Shown here: positions 1 through 8,655 of the stretch, one piece after another | How the letters are laid out: each line of letters opens with the position of its first letter | Numbering within the stretch: position 1 is the first letter of the stretch | NCBI RefSeq assembly: GCF_026427595.1 | Contig: NZ_CP101527.1 | Coordinates: 567,001-631,000, forward strand | DNA length: 64,000 bases | Direction: 5' to 3' | Origin: Alkalimarinus sediminis | GTDB taxonomy: Bacteria > Pseudomonadota > Gammaproteobacteria > Pseudomonadales > Oleiphilaceae | The notes under the pieces: model-generated | What the model saw: the letters and a program-made list of their open reading frames with translations, nothing else | Told to the model about the DNA's origin: nothing | Database searches by the model: none | Made by a program: the position numbers and the translations under genes

Positions 1-253
1 GAGCTGGAGCATTGCCAAAATTGTGTATGCTAACATAGACCCAGGATACCCCTGATCCAAATAACCCTATGCCAAATAACCAACCGAAGAGTAACGACTT
101 TTTTGGACTGGCGCCGTTCATGCCTATCATTATGATCGTTATTGACAAGATGCCTAGCGGCCAATAGTTGAAAGGGCTTAAACTTAAGGTTTGCATGATT
201 CCCGCGATGGGGAAAAGAAGCCATTTTAACTTCAGAATATTAGATGTATTCAT
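1..253 (-). CDS. lnt: Apolipoprotein N-acyltransferase Lnt, N-terminal part, cut by window edge
   Basis: Reading the minus strand from an ATG at 253 gives an open frame of 84 codons that runs off position 1. It starts with hydrophobic segments and carries the Lnt-family signature GSGVSWVYVSIHNFG near residues 66-80, the first conserved block of the enzyme. Lnt transfers the third acyl chain to the N-terminal cysteine of lipoproteins in the inner membrane. The gene follows corC by about 55 bases on the same strand, the usual corC-lnt order. A TTG at 265 is an alternative start; no clear ribosome binding site decides between them. The catalytic nitrilase domain lies outside the window. Confidence 0.88.
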   Translation of the reverse strand, partial: MNTSNILKLKWLLFPIAGIMQTLSLSPFNYWPLGILSITIIMIGMNGASPKKSLLFGWLFGIGLFGSGVSWVYVSIHNFGNAPA

Positions 254-307
254 AAATGGCTTCAATGCAGTCTGGTAGGGGGTTGAGGTTATTTAAGGGG
301 TTAGCTG

Positions 308-1150
308 TTAGCGCAACTTGTGAGCCTGCAGCAACCTGACTGTTCGGTTGTCGGCATTGAGTACGGTGAACTTAAACCCGCTAAACTCAATACTTTCGCC
401 GCGACGAGGAAGACGACCGAACTGCTGTAGAATTAATCCGCCAATGGTATCAAAGTTGTCTTCGCTGAGTTCAAGCTTAAAGAATTCATTAAAGTCTTCG
501 ATAGGGGTTATCGCTTTGATGATATATTCGCCGGCACCACGCACTTTGATCAGAGCTTCTTCATCGATGTCGTGTTCGTCTTCTATATCTCCGACTATTT
601 GTTCTAATACGTCTTCGATCGTCACGAGACCTGAGATGCCGCCATACTCATCAACCACTATAGCCATGTGATTACGAGTTGCTTTGAACTCTTTAAGCAG
701 TTGGTTTAGTCGCTTGCTCTCAGGGACAACCGTTGCAGGTCTCAGTATATCGACTAATGAGTCTTGTTTGATTTCACCTTTAAGCGCTAAAGGTAACAGG
801 TCTTTCGCTAAGAGAATCCCGATAACATCGTCTGGTGATTCTCCCAAAACCGGAAAGCGGGAGTGAGCAGAGTTAATAATGTCATTTAAGTAGACATCAG
901 GCTCGACAGAGGCTTTAACGGTTATCATTTGTGAGCGGGGAATCATGACTTCACGAACTTGCATATCGATGACTTGCATTGCGCCTTCGATAATATTCAT
1001 GGCGTCGGTGTCTATGACGTTTTGCTTTTCTGCAGTTCGCAGTATTTCAGTGACATCTTCAGTCGACTGAGGTTCGCCTGAAAAGGCTTTTGAGATTTTT
1101 TCCAGCCAAGACTTATTGTCTTGACCGCTTATCGAGTTGTCTTCGCTCAT
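308..1150 (-). CDS. corC: CorC/HlyC-type CBS-pair protein (YbeX)
   Basis: 280 residues, cytosolic, with two CBS domains at about residues 65-190 (MIPRSQM at the start, VDEYGGISGLVTIEDVLE in the second) and a C-terminal CorC_HlyC transporter-associated domain from about 205. YbeX/CorC has been linked to Mg/Co efflux and, with YbeZ and YbeY, to ribosome metabolism. The start codon overlaps the ybeY stop as TAATG, so the two are probably translationally coupled. Part of the miaB-ybeZ-ybeY-corC-lnt operon. Confidence 0.93.
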   Translation of the reverse strand: MSEDNSISGQDNKSWLEKISKAFSGEPQSTEDVTEILRTAEKQNVIDTDAMNIIEGAMQVIDMQVREVMIPRSQMITVKASVEPDVYLNDIINSAHSRFPVLGESPDDVIGILLAKDLLPLALKGEIKQDSLVDILRPATVVPESKRLNQLLKEFKATRNHMAIVVDEYGGISGLVTIEDVLEQIVGDIEDEHDIDEEALIKVRGAGEYIIKAITPIEDFNEFFKLELSEDNFDTIGGLILQQFGRLPRRGESIEFSGFKFTVLNADNRTVRLLQAHKLR

Positions 1151-1629
1151 TAGCTTAAGTCCTGATCCTGATAGGGGGCAGGAAAATCTAGCTCCATAAT
1201 AATTTCGGTTTCAAGCCTCTCCATTACCAAGGCTTCCTCATCTTTTATATGGTCGTAGCCTTGCAAATGCAATACTCCATGTACCACCATATGAGCCCAG
1301 TGGGCTATTAACTCTTTATTTTGCTCTGCAGCTTCGCGTTCTACGACTGGCGCACAAACTACAAGGTCACCCAGTGGTAAATCACCTAGTAAGTTTATAT
1401 CTATTCCGGGGGGCGCTTCAAATGGAAAAGATAAAACATTGGTAGGACCTTCTTTTCCACGGTAAGTTTGGTTTAATTCTGCACTTTCTTCAATATCGAC
1501 TATCCGTACTGTAACGTCAGCTTCACACTCTTTAGACTGATGTGCTTTGTTAGCCCACAACGTAAGCTCCTCGATAGAGGGCAATTGCTGGTTGACTGTC
1601 TCAATCTGTAAGTCGATATGAATAGTCAT
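1150..1629 (-). CDS. ybeY: Endoribonuclease YbeY (rRNA maturation / ribosome quality control)
   Basis: 159 residues, normal for the family. The zinc motif HxxxHxxxxxH is present at H117, H121 and H127 within HGVLHLQGYDH. The conserved block TNVLSFPFE lies near residue 63-71. YbeY is a zinc-dependent endoribonuclease acting in 16S rRNA 3' end maturation and late 70S quality control. The ATG overlaps the ybeZ stop (ATGA) and its own stop overlaps the corC start, so three genes are chained by overlap. Confidence 0.95.
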   Translation of the reverse strand: MTIHIDLQIETVNQQLPSIEELTLWANKAHQSKECEADVTVRIVDIEESAELNQTYRGKEGPTNVLSFPFEAPPGIDINLLGDLPLGDLVVCAPVVEREAAEQNKELIAHWAHMVVHGVLHLQGYDHIKDEEALVMERLETEIIMELDFPAPYQDQDLS

Positions 1630-2507
1630 GATTTTGAGGCTTGATCCTGCTTGCTGTTGTGGTTGTCATAGGCCTCAACAATGCGCTGAACCAATGGGTG
1701 TCGAACTACATCTCTAGAGGTAAAGTGAGTAAACCCAATACCTTTTACGTCTGCCAATACATTGCCGACGTGTTTAAGGCCAGAGGCTGTGCCGTTTGGT
1801 AGATCAATTTGAGTGATGTCACCGGTGATTACCGCTGTTGATCCAAACCCGATACGAGTTAAGAACATTTTCATCTGCTCGCGGGTCGTATTTTGGCTCT
1901 CATCGAGAATAATAAACGAACTGTTAAGGGTGCGGCCTCTCATAAATGCGAGAGGGGCAATCTCTATGATATTTTTATCTATTAGTCGTGTCACCTGATC
2001 AAAACCGAGCATTTCGTATAACGCATCATAAAGTGGTCGTAAGTAAGGGTCGACTTTCTGCGCTAAATCACCAGGGAGAAAACCTAGCTTCTCACCGGCT
2101 TCAACGGCAGGTCTAACTAGCAAAATGCGCTTAACTTCTTCATTTTTAAGTGCTTCCACAGCACAGGCTACTGCCAGGTATGTTTTACCTGTACCCGCAG
2201 GACCTATGCCGAAGTTAATATCGTGTGTTTTGATATTGCGCACATAGTCTAGCTGGTTGTCGCCTCTAACTTTAACCTGAACCTTGGATGCTTTAATGAT
2301 CTGATAGGACTCATAGGCAGCACTAACGGGTTCAGAGTGGTCGAGGCCTGACTCCCGGATAAAAAGGTGGATAAGCTCAGGGTCAAGTGTGGCGCCTGCT
2401 TCTGTTTCGCGATATAAGTGCTTGAGGATCTCGATAGATGCCTGAGTCGCCTTGCCCTCACCAGTCAGCTTGAAAAGGTTGCCGCGATAATTGATCGCCA
2501 CGCCCAT
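1626..2507 (-). CDS. ybeZ: PhoH-family ATPase YbeZ (start probably further upstream)
   Basis: PhoH-like P-loop ATPase with Walker A GPAGTGKTYLA (about residue 101) and Walker B FIILDESQN. As listed from the first ATG it has 293 residues, about 40-50 short of the family. The same frame stays open upstream to about 2636 and encodes a recognisable YbeZ N-terminus, including HLEPSDNHRLAALCG and QFDENLKQIERR, which aligns with E. coli YbeZ from memory. That extension holds no ATG, GTG or TTG; the near-cognate codons are ATC 2618, ATA 2615, ATT 2609 and CTG 2585. An AGG at 2629-2627 is well spaced for ATC 2618. YbeZ partners with YbeY; the genes overlap. Confidence 0.9.
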   Translation of the reverse strand: MGVAINYRGNLFKLTGEGKATQASIEILKHLYRETEAGATLDPELIHLFIRESGLDHSEPVSAAYESYQIIKASKVQVKVRGDNQLDYVRNIKTHDINFGIGPAGTGKTYLAVACAVEALKNEEVKRILLVRPAVEAGEKLGFLPGDLAQKVDPYLRPLYDALYEMLGFDQVTRLIDKNIIEIAPLAFMRGRTLNSSFIILDESQNTTREQMKMFLTRIGFGSTAVITGDITQIDLPNGTASGLKHVGNVLADVKGIGFTHFTSRDVVRHPLVQRIVEAYDNHNSKQDQASKS

Positions 2508-2650
2508 TCTGCGCTCTATCTGTTTAAGGTTTTCATCAAACTGGCCGCATAGCGCTGCTAGTCTGTGGTTATCGCTGGGTTCCAGATGAACTTGCCTGGA
2601 GTCTGTAATGGCTATGATGGTTGTTACCTGCTTCCACTAATGGCGTTAAA

Positions 2651-3994
2651 TCAATATTTTACTTCGTCGATCCTGAGACCGCGAAGAGAGTTGGGGAGTG
2701 CTTCAACTATCTCTACATCTACGAAGTGTCCGATTATACCGGTATCGTCAGATCTAAAGTTAACTACACGGTTGTTTTCAGTACGTCCTTGTAACTCACC
2801 AGGGTCTTTCTTTGAATGGCCTGTGACTAATATTCGCTGAGTTGTACCGACCATTTTGCGACTAATATCTTGGGCGTGCTGCAAGATACGTTGCTGAAGA
2901 ATAGATAAACGCTCTTTTTTGGTGTCTTCCGAGATGTTGTCCGGCAGGTCTGATGCTGGCGTACCCGGCCTTGCACTGTAGATAAAGCTAAATGAGTGAT
3001 CAAAGCCGATATCTTGGATTAGTTTCATCGTATCAGCAAAGTCTTGATCTGTTTCGCCCGGAAAGCCAACAATAAAGTCAGAAGAGATACTCATGTCGGG
3101 TCTGATTTTGCGAAGACGTCTAATTTTAGACTTATATTCGAGCACCATATGACCACGCTTCATGGCAGCCAAAATACGATCAGAACCGCTTTGTACCGGC
3201 AGATGAAGGTGGCTAACTAGTTCAGGTACTTCGGCATATACATCAACTAAGCTATCGGAAAACTCAACAGGGTGAGAGGTTGTGAAACGAATACGATCAA
3301 TGCCCTCTATTGCTGCAACATAGGTGATGAGCTCAGCAAGGTCGATTGTATCGCCATCATGGGTATCACCCTGATAGGCATTTACGTTCTGACCTAGCAG
3401 GTTTACTTCGCGGACACCTTGAGAGGCGAGGTGTACGATCTCGGCAATAATATCATCTACCGGACGGCTAACTTCTTCGCCGCGGGTGTAAGGTACAACG
3501 CAAAAGGTACAATACTTACTGCACCCTTCCATAATAGAGACAAAAGCAGAAGGGCCATCAGCTTCAGGCTCTGGTAATCGATCAAACTTTTCAATTTCTG
3601 GAAAGCTAATATCAACAATGCCAACACCACCATTTTGTGAGGCATCGATCATTTCAGGTAAGCGGTGAAGGGTTTGTGGCCCAAAGACCATATCAACATA
3701 GGGCGCTCTGCCCATGATAGCCTCACCTTCTTGGCTCGCGACACAGCCGCCCACTCCAATTTTTAGGTCTGGGTTAGCATCTTTTAACTTCTTCCAACGG
3801 CCTAACTGGTGAAATACCTTCTCTTGTGCTTTTTCCCTGATGGAGCAGGTATTTAGCAGCAGTATATCGGCGTCATCAGCATTGTCGGTTAAAACAACTT
3901 CATGACTGTCTTGAAGTAAATCTGCCATGCGTGACGAATCATACTCGTTCATCTGACAGCCGTGGGTTTTGATAAATAACTTCTTAGTCGCCAT
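2651..3994 (-). CDS. miaB: tRNA-2-methylthio-N6-dimethylallyladenosine synthase MiaB
   Basis: 447 residues with the three MiaB/RimO parts in order: UPF0004 domain with auxiliary-cluster cysteines C13, C50 and C84; radical SAM core with C158xxxC162xxC165 ([16 protein letters not shown]); and a C-terminal TRAM domain of about 65 residues. It adds the methylthio group to i6A37 in tRNAs reading UNN codons, using two 4Fe-4S clusters and SAM. First gene of the minus-strand operon leading to lnt; its promoter must lie in 3995-4232, which it shares with the divergent DUF1820 gene. Confidence 0.97.
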   Translation of the reverse strand: MATKKLFIKTHGCQMNEYDSSRMADLLQDSHEVVLTDNADDADILLLNTCSIREKAQEKVFHQLGRWKKLKDANPDLKIGVGGCVASQEGEAIMGRAPYVDMVFGPQTLHRLPEMIDASQNGGVGIVDISFPEIEKFDRLPEPEADGPSAFVSIMEGCSKYCTFCVVPYTRGEEVSRPVDDIIAEIVHLASQGVREVNLLGQNVNAYQGDTHDGDTIDLAELITYVAAIEGIDRIRFTTSHPVEFSDSLVDVYAEVPELVSHLHLPVQSGSDRILAAMKRGHMVLEYKSKIRRLRKIRPDMSISSDFIVGFPGETDQDFADTMKLIQDIGFDHSFSFIYSARPGTPASDLPDNISEDTKKERLSILQQRILQHAQDISRKMVGTTQRILVTGHSKKDPGELQGRTENNRVVNFRSDDTGIIGHFVDVEIVEALPNSLRGLRIDEVKY

Positions 3995-4085
3995 TTTACC
4001 TTACTACTAATTTAAGATGATAATGGCGGCATTATACCTTGGGATGTTGTAAATTTCGAACTATCTGAACAGACATTTATCGAAT

Positions 4086-4138
4086 AGTAAAAGTTTAAAT
4101 ATATCAACAATATAGATGTGTTGATTTTGGCTTTTACT
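4086..4138. repeat. Nested inverted repeat between miaB and DUF1820 gene
   Basis: Two nested perfect inverted repeats: outer arms AGTAAAAG (4086-4093) and CTTTTACT (4131-4138), inner arms ATCAACA (4103-4109) and TGTTGAT (4119-4125), inner loop 9 bases. The region is AT rich, so it could fold as a hairpin in either divergent transcript or act as a protein binding site. Function is not known. Confidence 0.5.
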
Positions 4139-4176
4139 GAATTGCTCCAGAACAAATTAATCTGAGCATTGTGATG

Positions 4177-4185
4177 TGGTATGAT
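4177..4185 (+). promoter_or_regulatory. Putative extended -10 promoter for the DUF1820-trmH pair
   Basis: TGGTATGAT is an extended -10 (TGn plus TATGAT, 5 of 6 to consensus) about 48 bases before the ATG at 4233. No convincing -35 is seen, as is usual for extended -10 promoters. Inference from pattern only. Confidence 0.4.
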
Positions 4186-4232
4186 GGCGCCCATCTTGTG
4201 TATCCACTTCATAAAATTAGGTTCAAAGACTA

Positions 4233-4550
4233 ATGGCAGTAAAAAAAGTCTACAAAGTTATTTTTTATAACAGTGAAGAAATATTTGAAATATATGCGAC
4301 CCATGTGTTCCCAAGTGAAATGTACGGTTTTGTCGAAGTAGAACAGCTGTTGTTTGGTGAGCGTTCTCAGTTACTGGTTGACCCAAGTGAAGAGAAACTT
4401 AAAACCGAGTTTAGTGGTGTTAATAGAACCTATATTCCCATGAATGCTATTGTTCGCATCGATGAAGTTGAACAAGAGGGCATAGCAAAAGTTACTGCTG
4501 TAGGTAATTCTGTTGCGTCTTTTCCTCGATCACCAGGAAAGCCTGATTAA
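4233..4550 (+). CDS. DUF1820 family protein
   Basis: 105 residues, soluble, matching the DUF1820 family by its YKVIFYNSEEIFEIYA start and the central FGFVEVEQLLFGE-like block (here YGFVEVEQLLFGE). The family is confined largely to gammaproteobacteria and has no established function. It is followed after 20 bases by trmH on the same strand and stands divergent from miaB, so it may belong to a small RNA-modification neighbourhood, but that is only context. Confidence 0.85.
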   Translation: MAVKKVYKVIFYNSEEIFEIYATHVFPSEMYGFVEVEQLLFGERSQLLVDPSEEKLKTEFSGVNRTYIPMNAIVRIDEVEQEGIAKVTAVGNSVASFPRSPGKPD

Positions 4551-4570
4551 CGACTATTGGGGTTTTCATT

Positions 4571-5257
4571 ATGACGCCAGAACGCTATGCCCGACTGCGT
4601 GAAACACTCGATCGTCGGCAACCCGACTTAACACTTCTTACCGAGCAAATACATAAGCCTCGTAACATAGCCGCCCTAGTTAGAACCGCTGATGCAGTAG
4701 GTATTCATCAAGTGCATATGGTGTGGCCTTGGGATAAACATCGCCATTACAGTGGCACGGCTATGGGGAGTGATCGATGGGTTAATGTCAATCGTCATGA
4801 ATCAATGCCGGCGGCTATTAGCCAGCTCAAAGAGAGTGGTTATAAAGTATATGCTGCTCACTTTTCAGACCGCGCGGTAGATTACAGGTCAGTTGATTAC
4901 AGTGTGCCTTGTGCTCTGGTTTTAGGGAATGAAAAAAAAGGCATCTCTGCGGATACCGCTGATCTGGTCGATGAGCATGTGGTCGTACCCATGATGGGGA
5001 TGGTGGAATCGTTTAACGTGTCTGTTGCGGCGGCCATTATTTTAGCGGAAGCTCAACGACAGCGAGCAGCGTTAGGGTTGTACGATAAGGTTCGTTTAGA
5101 TCAAGAAGAGTATTGGCAAACTCTATTTCGATGGGCGCATCCGACAGTGGCGGAATACTGTCATAAAAACGAATTGCCTTACCCGCCTGTCTCTCATGAA
5201 GATGGTGAAATAATAGACCCGTCAGCTTGGTATGCACAGGTACGAAAAAAATTTTAG
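4571..5257 (+). CDS. trmH: tRNA (guanosine-18-2'-O)-methyltransferase TrmH
   Basis: 228 residues, SPOUT-fold methyltransferase. Conserved motif 1 KPRNIAALVRTADAVG (about 28-43), motif 2 ALVLGNEKKGIS and motif 3 VVPMMGMVESFNVSVAAAI are all present; the last two form the knotted SAM site. TrmH methylates the ribose of G18 in the tRNA D-loop. The C-terminal tail after about residue 185 is the TrmH-specific C domain. The gene is 20 bases behind the DUF1820 gene and probably co-transcribed. Confidence 0.93.
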   Translation: MTPERYARLRETLDRRQPDLTLLTEQIHKPRNIAALVRTADAVGIHQVHMVWPWDKHRHYSGTAMGSDRWVNVNRHESMPAAISQLKESGYKVYAAHFSDRAVDYRSVDYSVPCALVLGNEKKGISADTADLVDEHVVVPMMGMVESFNVSVAAAIILAEAQRQRAALGLYDKVRLDQEEYWQTLFRWAHPTVAEYCHKNELPYPPVSHEDGEIIDPSAWYAQVRKKF

Positions 5258-5342
5258 GGTTGTTGCCAGAGCGGTTAAGTCATTCATGCCATTAATCCAA
5301 ACATCATTTACTGCTATTTGTCGGAAATAAACCGCATTGCTA

Positions 5343-6251
5343 TTAGCGGGGCGCTGCGACCTCTTTAACAAAGTAATGTTTAAGAAAGTCGATTAACAGT
5401 CTGAGCTTTTTAGAGCCAGCGCTGCCAGGTGGAAATACCCCATAGATATCTATATTGCTGAGTTCATAATCTTCAAGAACTTGCTCTAAGGCGCCCGACT
5501 TAATCTTTGGCCATGCGTCATATACGGGTATTCGTCCCAAACCATGGCCGCCTTCAATAAAGGCAGTGCGAGCGGCTGCATTATTGGTTCTGATACTGCC
5601 TTTTACCTTGATGCTATATGAACGGCTGCCTTTACTTAGCGATATGATATCTGAGGTGAGTTTGTAAATAACCCAACTGTGTTGCTCTAATTCGGCAGGA
5701 GAAGTGGGGCGTCCATGTTTTTTAAAATACTCCGGAGACCCACACAAACACATAGATAGAGATGAGAGCTTACTGGCTTGTAAGCCTGAATCAGGCAATG
5801 GTGCGCCACGAATCGCGAGGTCTATGCCTTCTTGCATAATGTTGACCACCTCATCTGTTAGCATGAGATCGAGTTCAATCTTTGGGTAGAGGGCGCGAAA
5901 ACGGTTGAGCGCCGGCACTATCATCTGTAAGCCAACATTGACCGGGCAGGTAATCTTTAATAACCCTTCTGGCTCGTTTTTTAGGTTTTCGATTTTTTGG
6001 TTGGCGATGGCTGCTTGTTCAGCAATGATGCGGCAAGACTCATAGTACTCCGCCCCTGCCTCAGTGAGTGCGATTGAGCGAGTTGAACGGTTAAGTAATT
6101 TCACCCCCAGTTGCGACTCCAGCTTTTTAATATGGTAGCTGATGACTGCCCGAGATAACCCTACGTGCTTGGCTGCAGCGGACAAGTTGCCTTGTTCAAC
6201 CACCTGAGCAAACACCACCATGCTTTTAAGTTGTTCAAACGATATATCCAT
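5343..6251 (-). CDS. LysR-family transcriptional regulator
   Basis: 302 residues: N-terminal winged helix-turn-helix (about 5-65, with AAKHVGLSRAVISYHIKKLE) and a LysR substrate-binding domain after about residue 90. The CrgA/YafC-like pattern (LLKITCPVNVGLQMIVPALNRF) suggests a repressor or redox-type subgroup, but the effector cannot be read. No divergent metabolic gene sits directly next to it, so targets are unknown. A TATTGT-N11-ACAATA site lies just before the start codon and may be its autoregulatory box. Confidence 0.9.
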   Translation of the reverse strand: MDISFEQLKSMVVFAQVVEQGNLSAAAKHVGLSRAVISYHIKKLESQLGVKLLNRSTRSIALTEAGAEYYESCRIIAEQAAIANQKIENLKNEPEGLLKITCPVNVGLQMIVPALNRFRALYPKIELDLMLTDEVVNIMQEGIDLAIRGAPLPDSGLQASKLSSLSMCLCGSPEYFKKHGRPTSPAELEQHSWVIYKLTSDIISLSKGSRSYSIKVKGSIRTNNAAARTAFIEGGHGLGRIPVYDAWPKIKSGALEQVLEDYELSNIDIYGVFPPGSAGSKKLRLLIDFLKHYFVKEVAAPR

Positions 6252-6255
6252 AACT

Positions 6256-6278
6256 TATTGTATCAACTATTAACAATA
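6256..6278 (-). promoter_or_regulatory. Candidate LysR autoregulatory site (T-N11-A)
   Basis: Inverted repeat TATTGT (6256-6261) and ACAATA (6273-6278) separated by exactly 11 bases. It fits the T-N11-A form of LysR recognition boxes and lies 4 bases upstream of the LysR start codon at 6251. Position so close to the ATG would fit repression. Confidence 0.4.
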
Positions 6279-6603
6279 TATAAGCCAATATTAGCGCTTT
6301 GTTAGGTTTTTTTTGGTAGATGTGAGCCTATTTGTCAAAACAGACGCACTATGCCTCAAGTAAACGGGTGTGCTAGCCCTACCGCAATACTATTGAGTTT
6401 TGGGGAGATCTCTTTGGATGGGTGAGTACTATAAGAGGGGAACAGAAAAAGGGTGAGGTGATTAACCGATAAAGGGATGTTAGCAGTGCTGTAATAGGTG
6501 ATGAAGACGGTTTGCTAGCAAGCGGCCAAGTGAGCATAGCTCTAATTGCTTGATGGTTGCTAGCGGTGATTGATGGTTCTTGACGGTGATTGATGGTTAC
6601 TGA
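6279..6603. repeat. Gene-free stretch ending in a 20-bp tandem repeat
   Basis: About 320 bases between the LysR promoter and ppiC contain no convincing gene. Near the ppiC stop there is a tandem repeat of a 20-base unit built on CGGTGATTGATGGTT: copies at 6564-6583 and 6584-6603, with a partial earlier copy at about 6549-6563. The last copy runs into the ppiC stop codon (6597-6599). A run of 8 T follows near 6308. Confidence 0.6.
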
Positions 6604-6875
6604 CGATAAATAGTTTCAATAAGGTGAAACCCAAACTGTGTTTTTACAGGCCCATGCACCTGCAAAACCTTTTTCTTAAACACGACGTTATCAAAGGCTT
6701 TTACCATCTGGCCGGGGCGAAACTCACCAAGGTCACCCCCTCGTTTGCCTGATTTACACTGCGAGTATTTTTTTGCAAGCTTGCCAAAATCTTCACCATT
6801 AGCAATACGTTGCTTTAGCTTCTCTGCCTCTTCTTTGGTTTTAACCAAAATGTGTCTCGCGCATGCAACTGGCAT
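6597..6875 (-). CDS. ppiC: Peptidyl-prolyl cis-trans isomerase, single-domain parvulin (PpiC)
   Basis: 92 residues, a stand-alone parvulin without signal peptide, like E. coli PpiC. Typical blocks are [13 protein letters not shown] at the start, [21 protein letters not shown] in the middle (the C and GG of the active-site region) and FGFHLIETI at the end. It isomerises Xaa-Pro bonds in the cytosol. The ATG overlaps the dbpA stop as TAATG, so it is the second gene of a dbpA-ppiC operon. Confidence 0.94.
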   Translation of the reverse strand: MPVACARHILVKTKEEAEKLKQRIANGEDFGKLAKKYSQCKSGKRGGDLGEFRPGQMVKAFDNVVFKKKVLQVHGPVKTQFGFHLIETIYRQ

Positions 6876-8269
6876 TACAATAGCCTCGCCTTAAATTTAC
6901 GGCCTTTTATTTTACCATTCAGTATTCGAGTCAGTGCAGTCTTCGCTTGTGCTCGTTCAATTGCGACATAGGCGGAGAAGTCTGTGACATCAATTTTGCC
7001 CACGCTCTTACCAGGTATACCCGCTTCGCCCGTTAATGCACCTAGAATATCCCCTGGTCTGACTTTTTGTTTGCGGCCGCCAAATATGCAGAGTGTGGTC
7101 ATCGGTGGGTGTGGTAACAGATTTTCGCCGCTATTATCAGACTTCTTCATGTCGCCATATTGTATCGGCTGTTTCTGACCATCTTCGATGGCTTCAAGCT
7201 TGTACTTTTCAGACTCTGTATACAAACTGAGTGCTAGACCTTTTTTACCTGCTCGGCCGGTTCGTCCAATACGGTGTGTATAAATATCGTTGTCTCTAGA
7301 TAAGTCATAGTTAATGACTGCTTGCAGGTCATCTATATCAAGGCCTCGAGCAGCGACATCGGTTGCAACTAATATAGAAACACTTTGATTTGAGAAACGA
7401 ATGAGTACTTCGTCTCGATCACGTTGTTCTAGGTCACCATGTAGCGACAATGCGCTTAAACCGCCATCAATCAAATAGTCGGTTAATTCTTGGCAAGCTT
7501 GCTTAGTGTTGCAAAAAATGACGACTGAGTTGGGTTGGTAGGCTAACAATAGTTGATATGTTGCATCGTTTTTCTGGCTTCTTGAAACTTGAAAAAATAT
7601 TTGCTCTATCTGGCTATGGCTATGAACCGATTCGACAGTAATCTCAACAGGGTTACTCTGAAAGTCACTGCTCAACTGCTGTATTTTTTCAGGGTATGTT
7701 GCAGAAAAAAGTAGTGTCTGACGTTTAGAAGGGGTTTGTTGGATGATGGTTTCAATATCATCGTAAAAACCCATGTCGAGCATTCTGTCTGCTTCATCTA
7801 AGACGACGGTGCTGACTCCCTCTAATACCAGTGTGCCTTTTCGTAAGTGATCTTTAATTCGGCCTGGTGTACCAACAACAATATGGGCTCCATGCTCTAG
7901 AGATCCTATTTGAGGCCCAATAGGTTGACCACCGCAGAGCGTAACAACTTTAATATTTTGCTGATATCGCGCTAGACGACGTATCTCTTTTGCAACTTGC
8001 GCGCTTAATTCACGGGTAGGACAGAGAATGAGTGCTTGAACGCCAAAAAAGCGAATATTCAGTTTGTTAAGAATTGGAAGCGAAAATGCAGCAGTTTTGC
8101 CGCTTCCCGTTTTTGCTTTTGCAATTAAATCATGACCTTTGAATGCCAGTGGAATACTTTGCTCTTGTATCGCTGTCATGGCTTTATAGCCAAGCGAGTT
8201 TAAGTTATCGATAGCCGCTTGGGGCAGGTTAAGGCTTGAAAAATCTTGGGTGCTCAAAGGTGTGGTCAC
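6875..8269 (-). CDS. dbpA: ATP-dependent RNA helicase DbpA
   Basis: 464 residues. DEAD-box core with Q motif ([11 protein letters not shown]), Walker [13 protein letters not shown] in [14 protein letters not shown] in [10 protein letters not shown] and motif [12 protein letters not shown]. The last about 75 residues form the DbpA RNA-binding domain ([20 protein letters not shown] and [13 protein letters not shown]), which docks on hairpin 92 of 23S rRNA and gives this helicase its specificity in 50S assembly. Followed directly by ppiC with overlapping codons. Confidence 0.95.
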   Translation of the reverse strand: MTTPLSTQDFSSLNLPQAAIDNLNSLGYKAMTAIQEQSIPLAFKGHDLIAKAKTGSGKTAAFSLPILNKLNIRFFGVQALILCPTRELSAQVAKEIRRLARYQQNIKVVTLCGGQPIGPQIGSLEHGAHIVVGTPGRIKDHLRKGTLVLEGVSTVVLDEADRMLDMGFYDDIETIIQQTPSKRQTLLFSATYPEKIQQLSSDFQSNPVEITVESVHSHSQIEQIFFQVSRSQKNDATYQLLLAYQPNSVVIFCNTKQACQELTDYLIDGGLSALSLHGDLEQRDRDEVLIRFSNQSVSILVATDVAARGLDIDDLQAVINYDLSRDNDIYTHRIGRTGRAGKKGLALSLYTESEKYKLEAIEDGQKQPIQYGDMKKSDNSGENLLPHPPMTTLCIFGGRKQKVRPGDILGALTGEAGIPGKSVGKIDVTDFSAYVAIERAQAKTALTRILNGKIKGRKFKARLL

Positions 8270-8555
8270 GAGTGTCTCTTTTAGGCGTGTGGCTTTGGTG
8301 GGTGATTATACCAGAGTGAAACCATGCAAAAGGTAAAAAAAAGAAAAAAACCGAAGAGAGACTAATCATCCTGCTCAACTGAGAGTTATTGCGGTATAAA
8401 AACGTTTAGTTTGTAACATGATCTCAACTCCGTCTAATATCAGCTGCGTGATAGTTCTGGTTGATCTCGGCTTTTTCTATTATGTTGGCTGCGCCACTAT
8501 TTAAGGTCAAGGTTACGAGTAAAGAGACAATATATGCAACAACTAGTAGAGGCAT

Positions 8556-8587
8556 ATAACCTATTCAGTCGTGGCTGAATAGGTTAT
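8556..8587 (+). promoter_or_regulatory. 13-bp perfect hairpin in the leader of the MATE gene
   Basis: Arms ATAACCTATTCAG (8556-8568) and CTGAATAGGTTAT (8575-8587) pair perfectly around the 6-base loop TCGTGG. The hairpin is followed by a T-rich stretch (TTCACTTATTATTTTATC). It could be a terminator/attenuator ahead of the exporter gene, the 3' end of a small RNA from the 8270-8556 gap, or an operator. The rest of the 8270-8655 gap has no gene I can support. Confidence 0.55.
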
Positions 8588-8655
8588 TTCACTTATTATT
8601 TTATCCAGTGCTGTGAGTTATAGTTGCCTGTTAGGTTTGTGATTTGGAGAGCGTA

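Noticed and set aside
30-224. 64-codon open frame on the minus strand
   Set aside because: It is out of frame with the Lnt N-terminus encoded on the same strand at 1-253, which has a clear family signature.
5258-5342. tRNA-like CCAGAGCGGTTAAG after trmH
   Set aside because: No acceptor stem, anticodon arm or T-loop GGTTCRA around it; coincidence.
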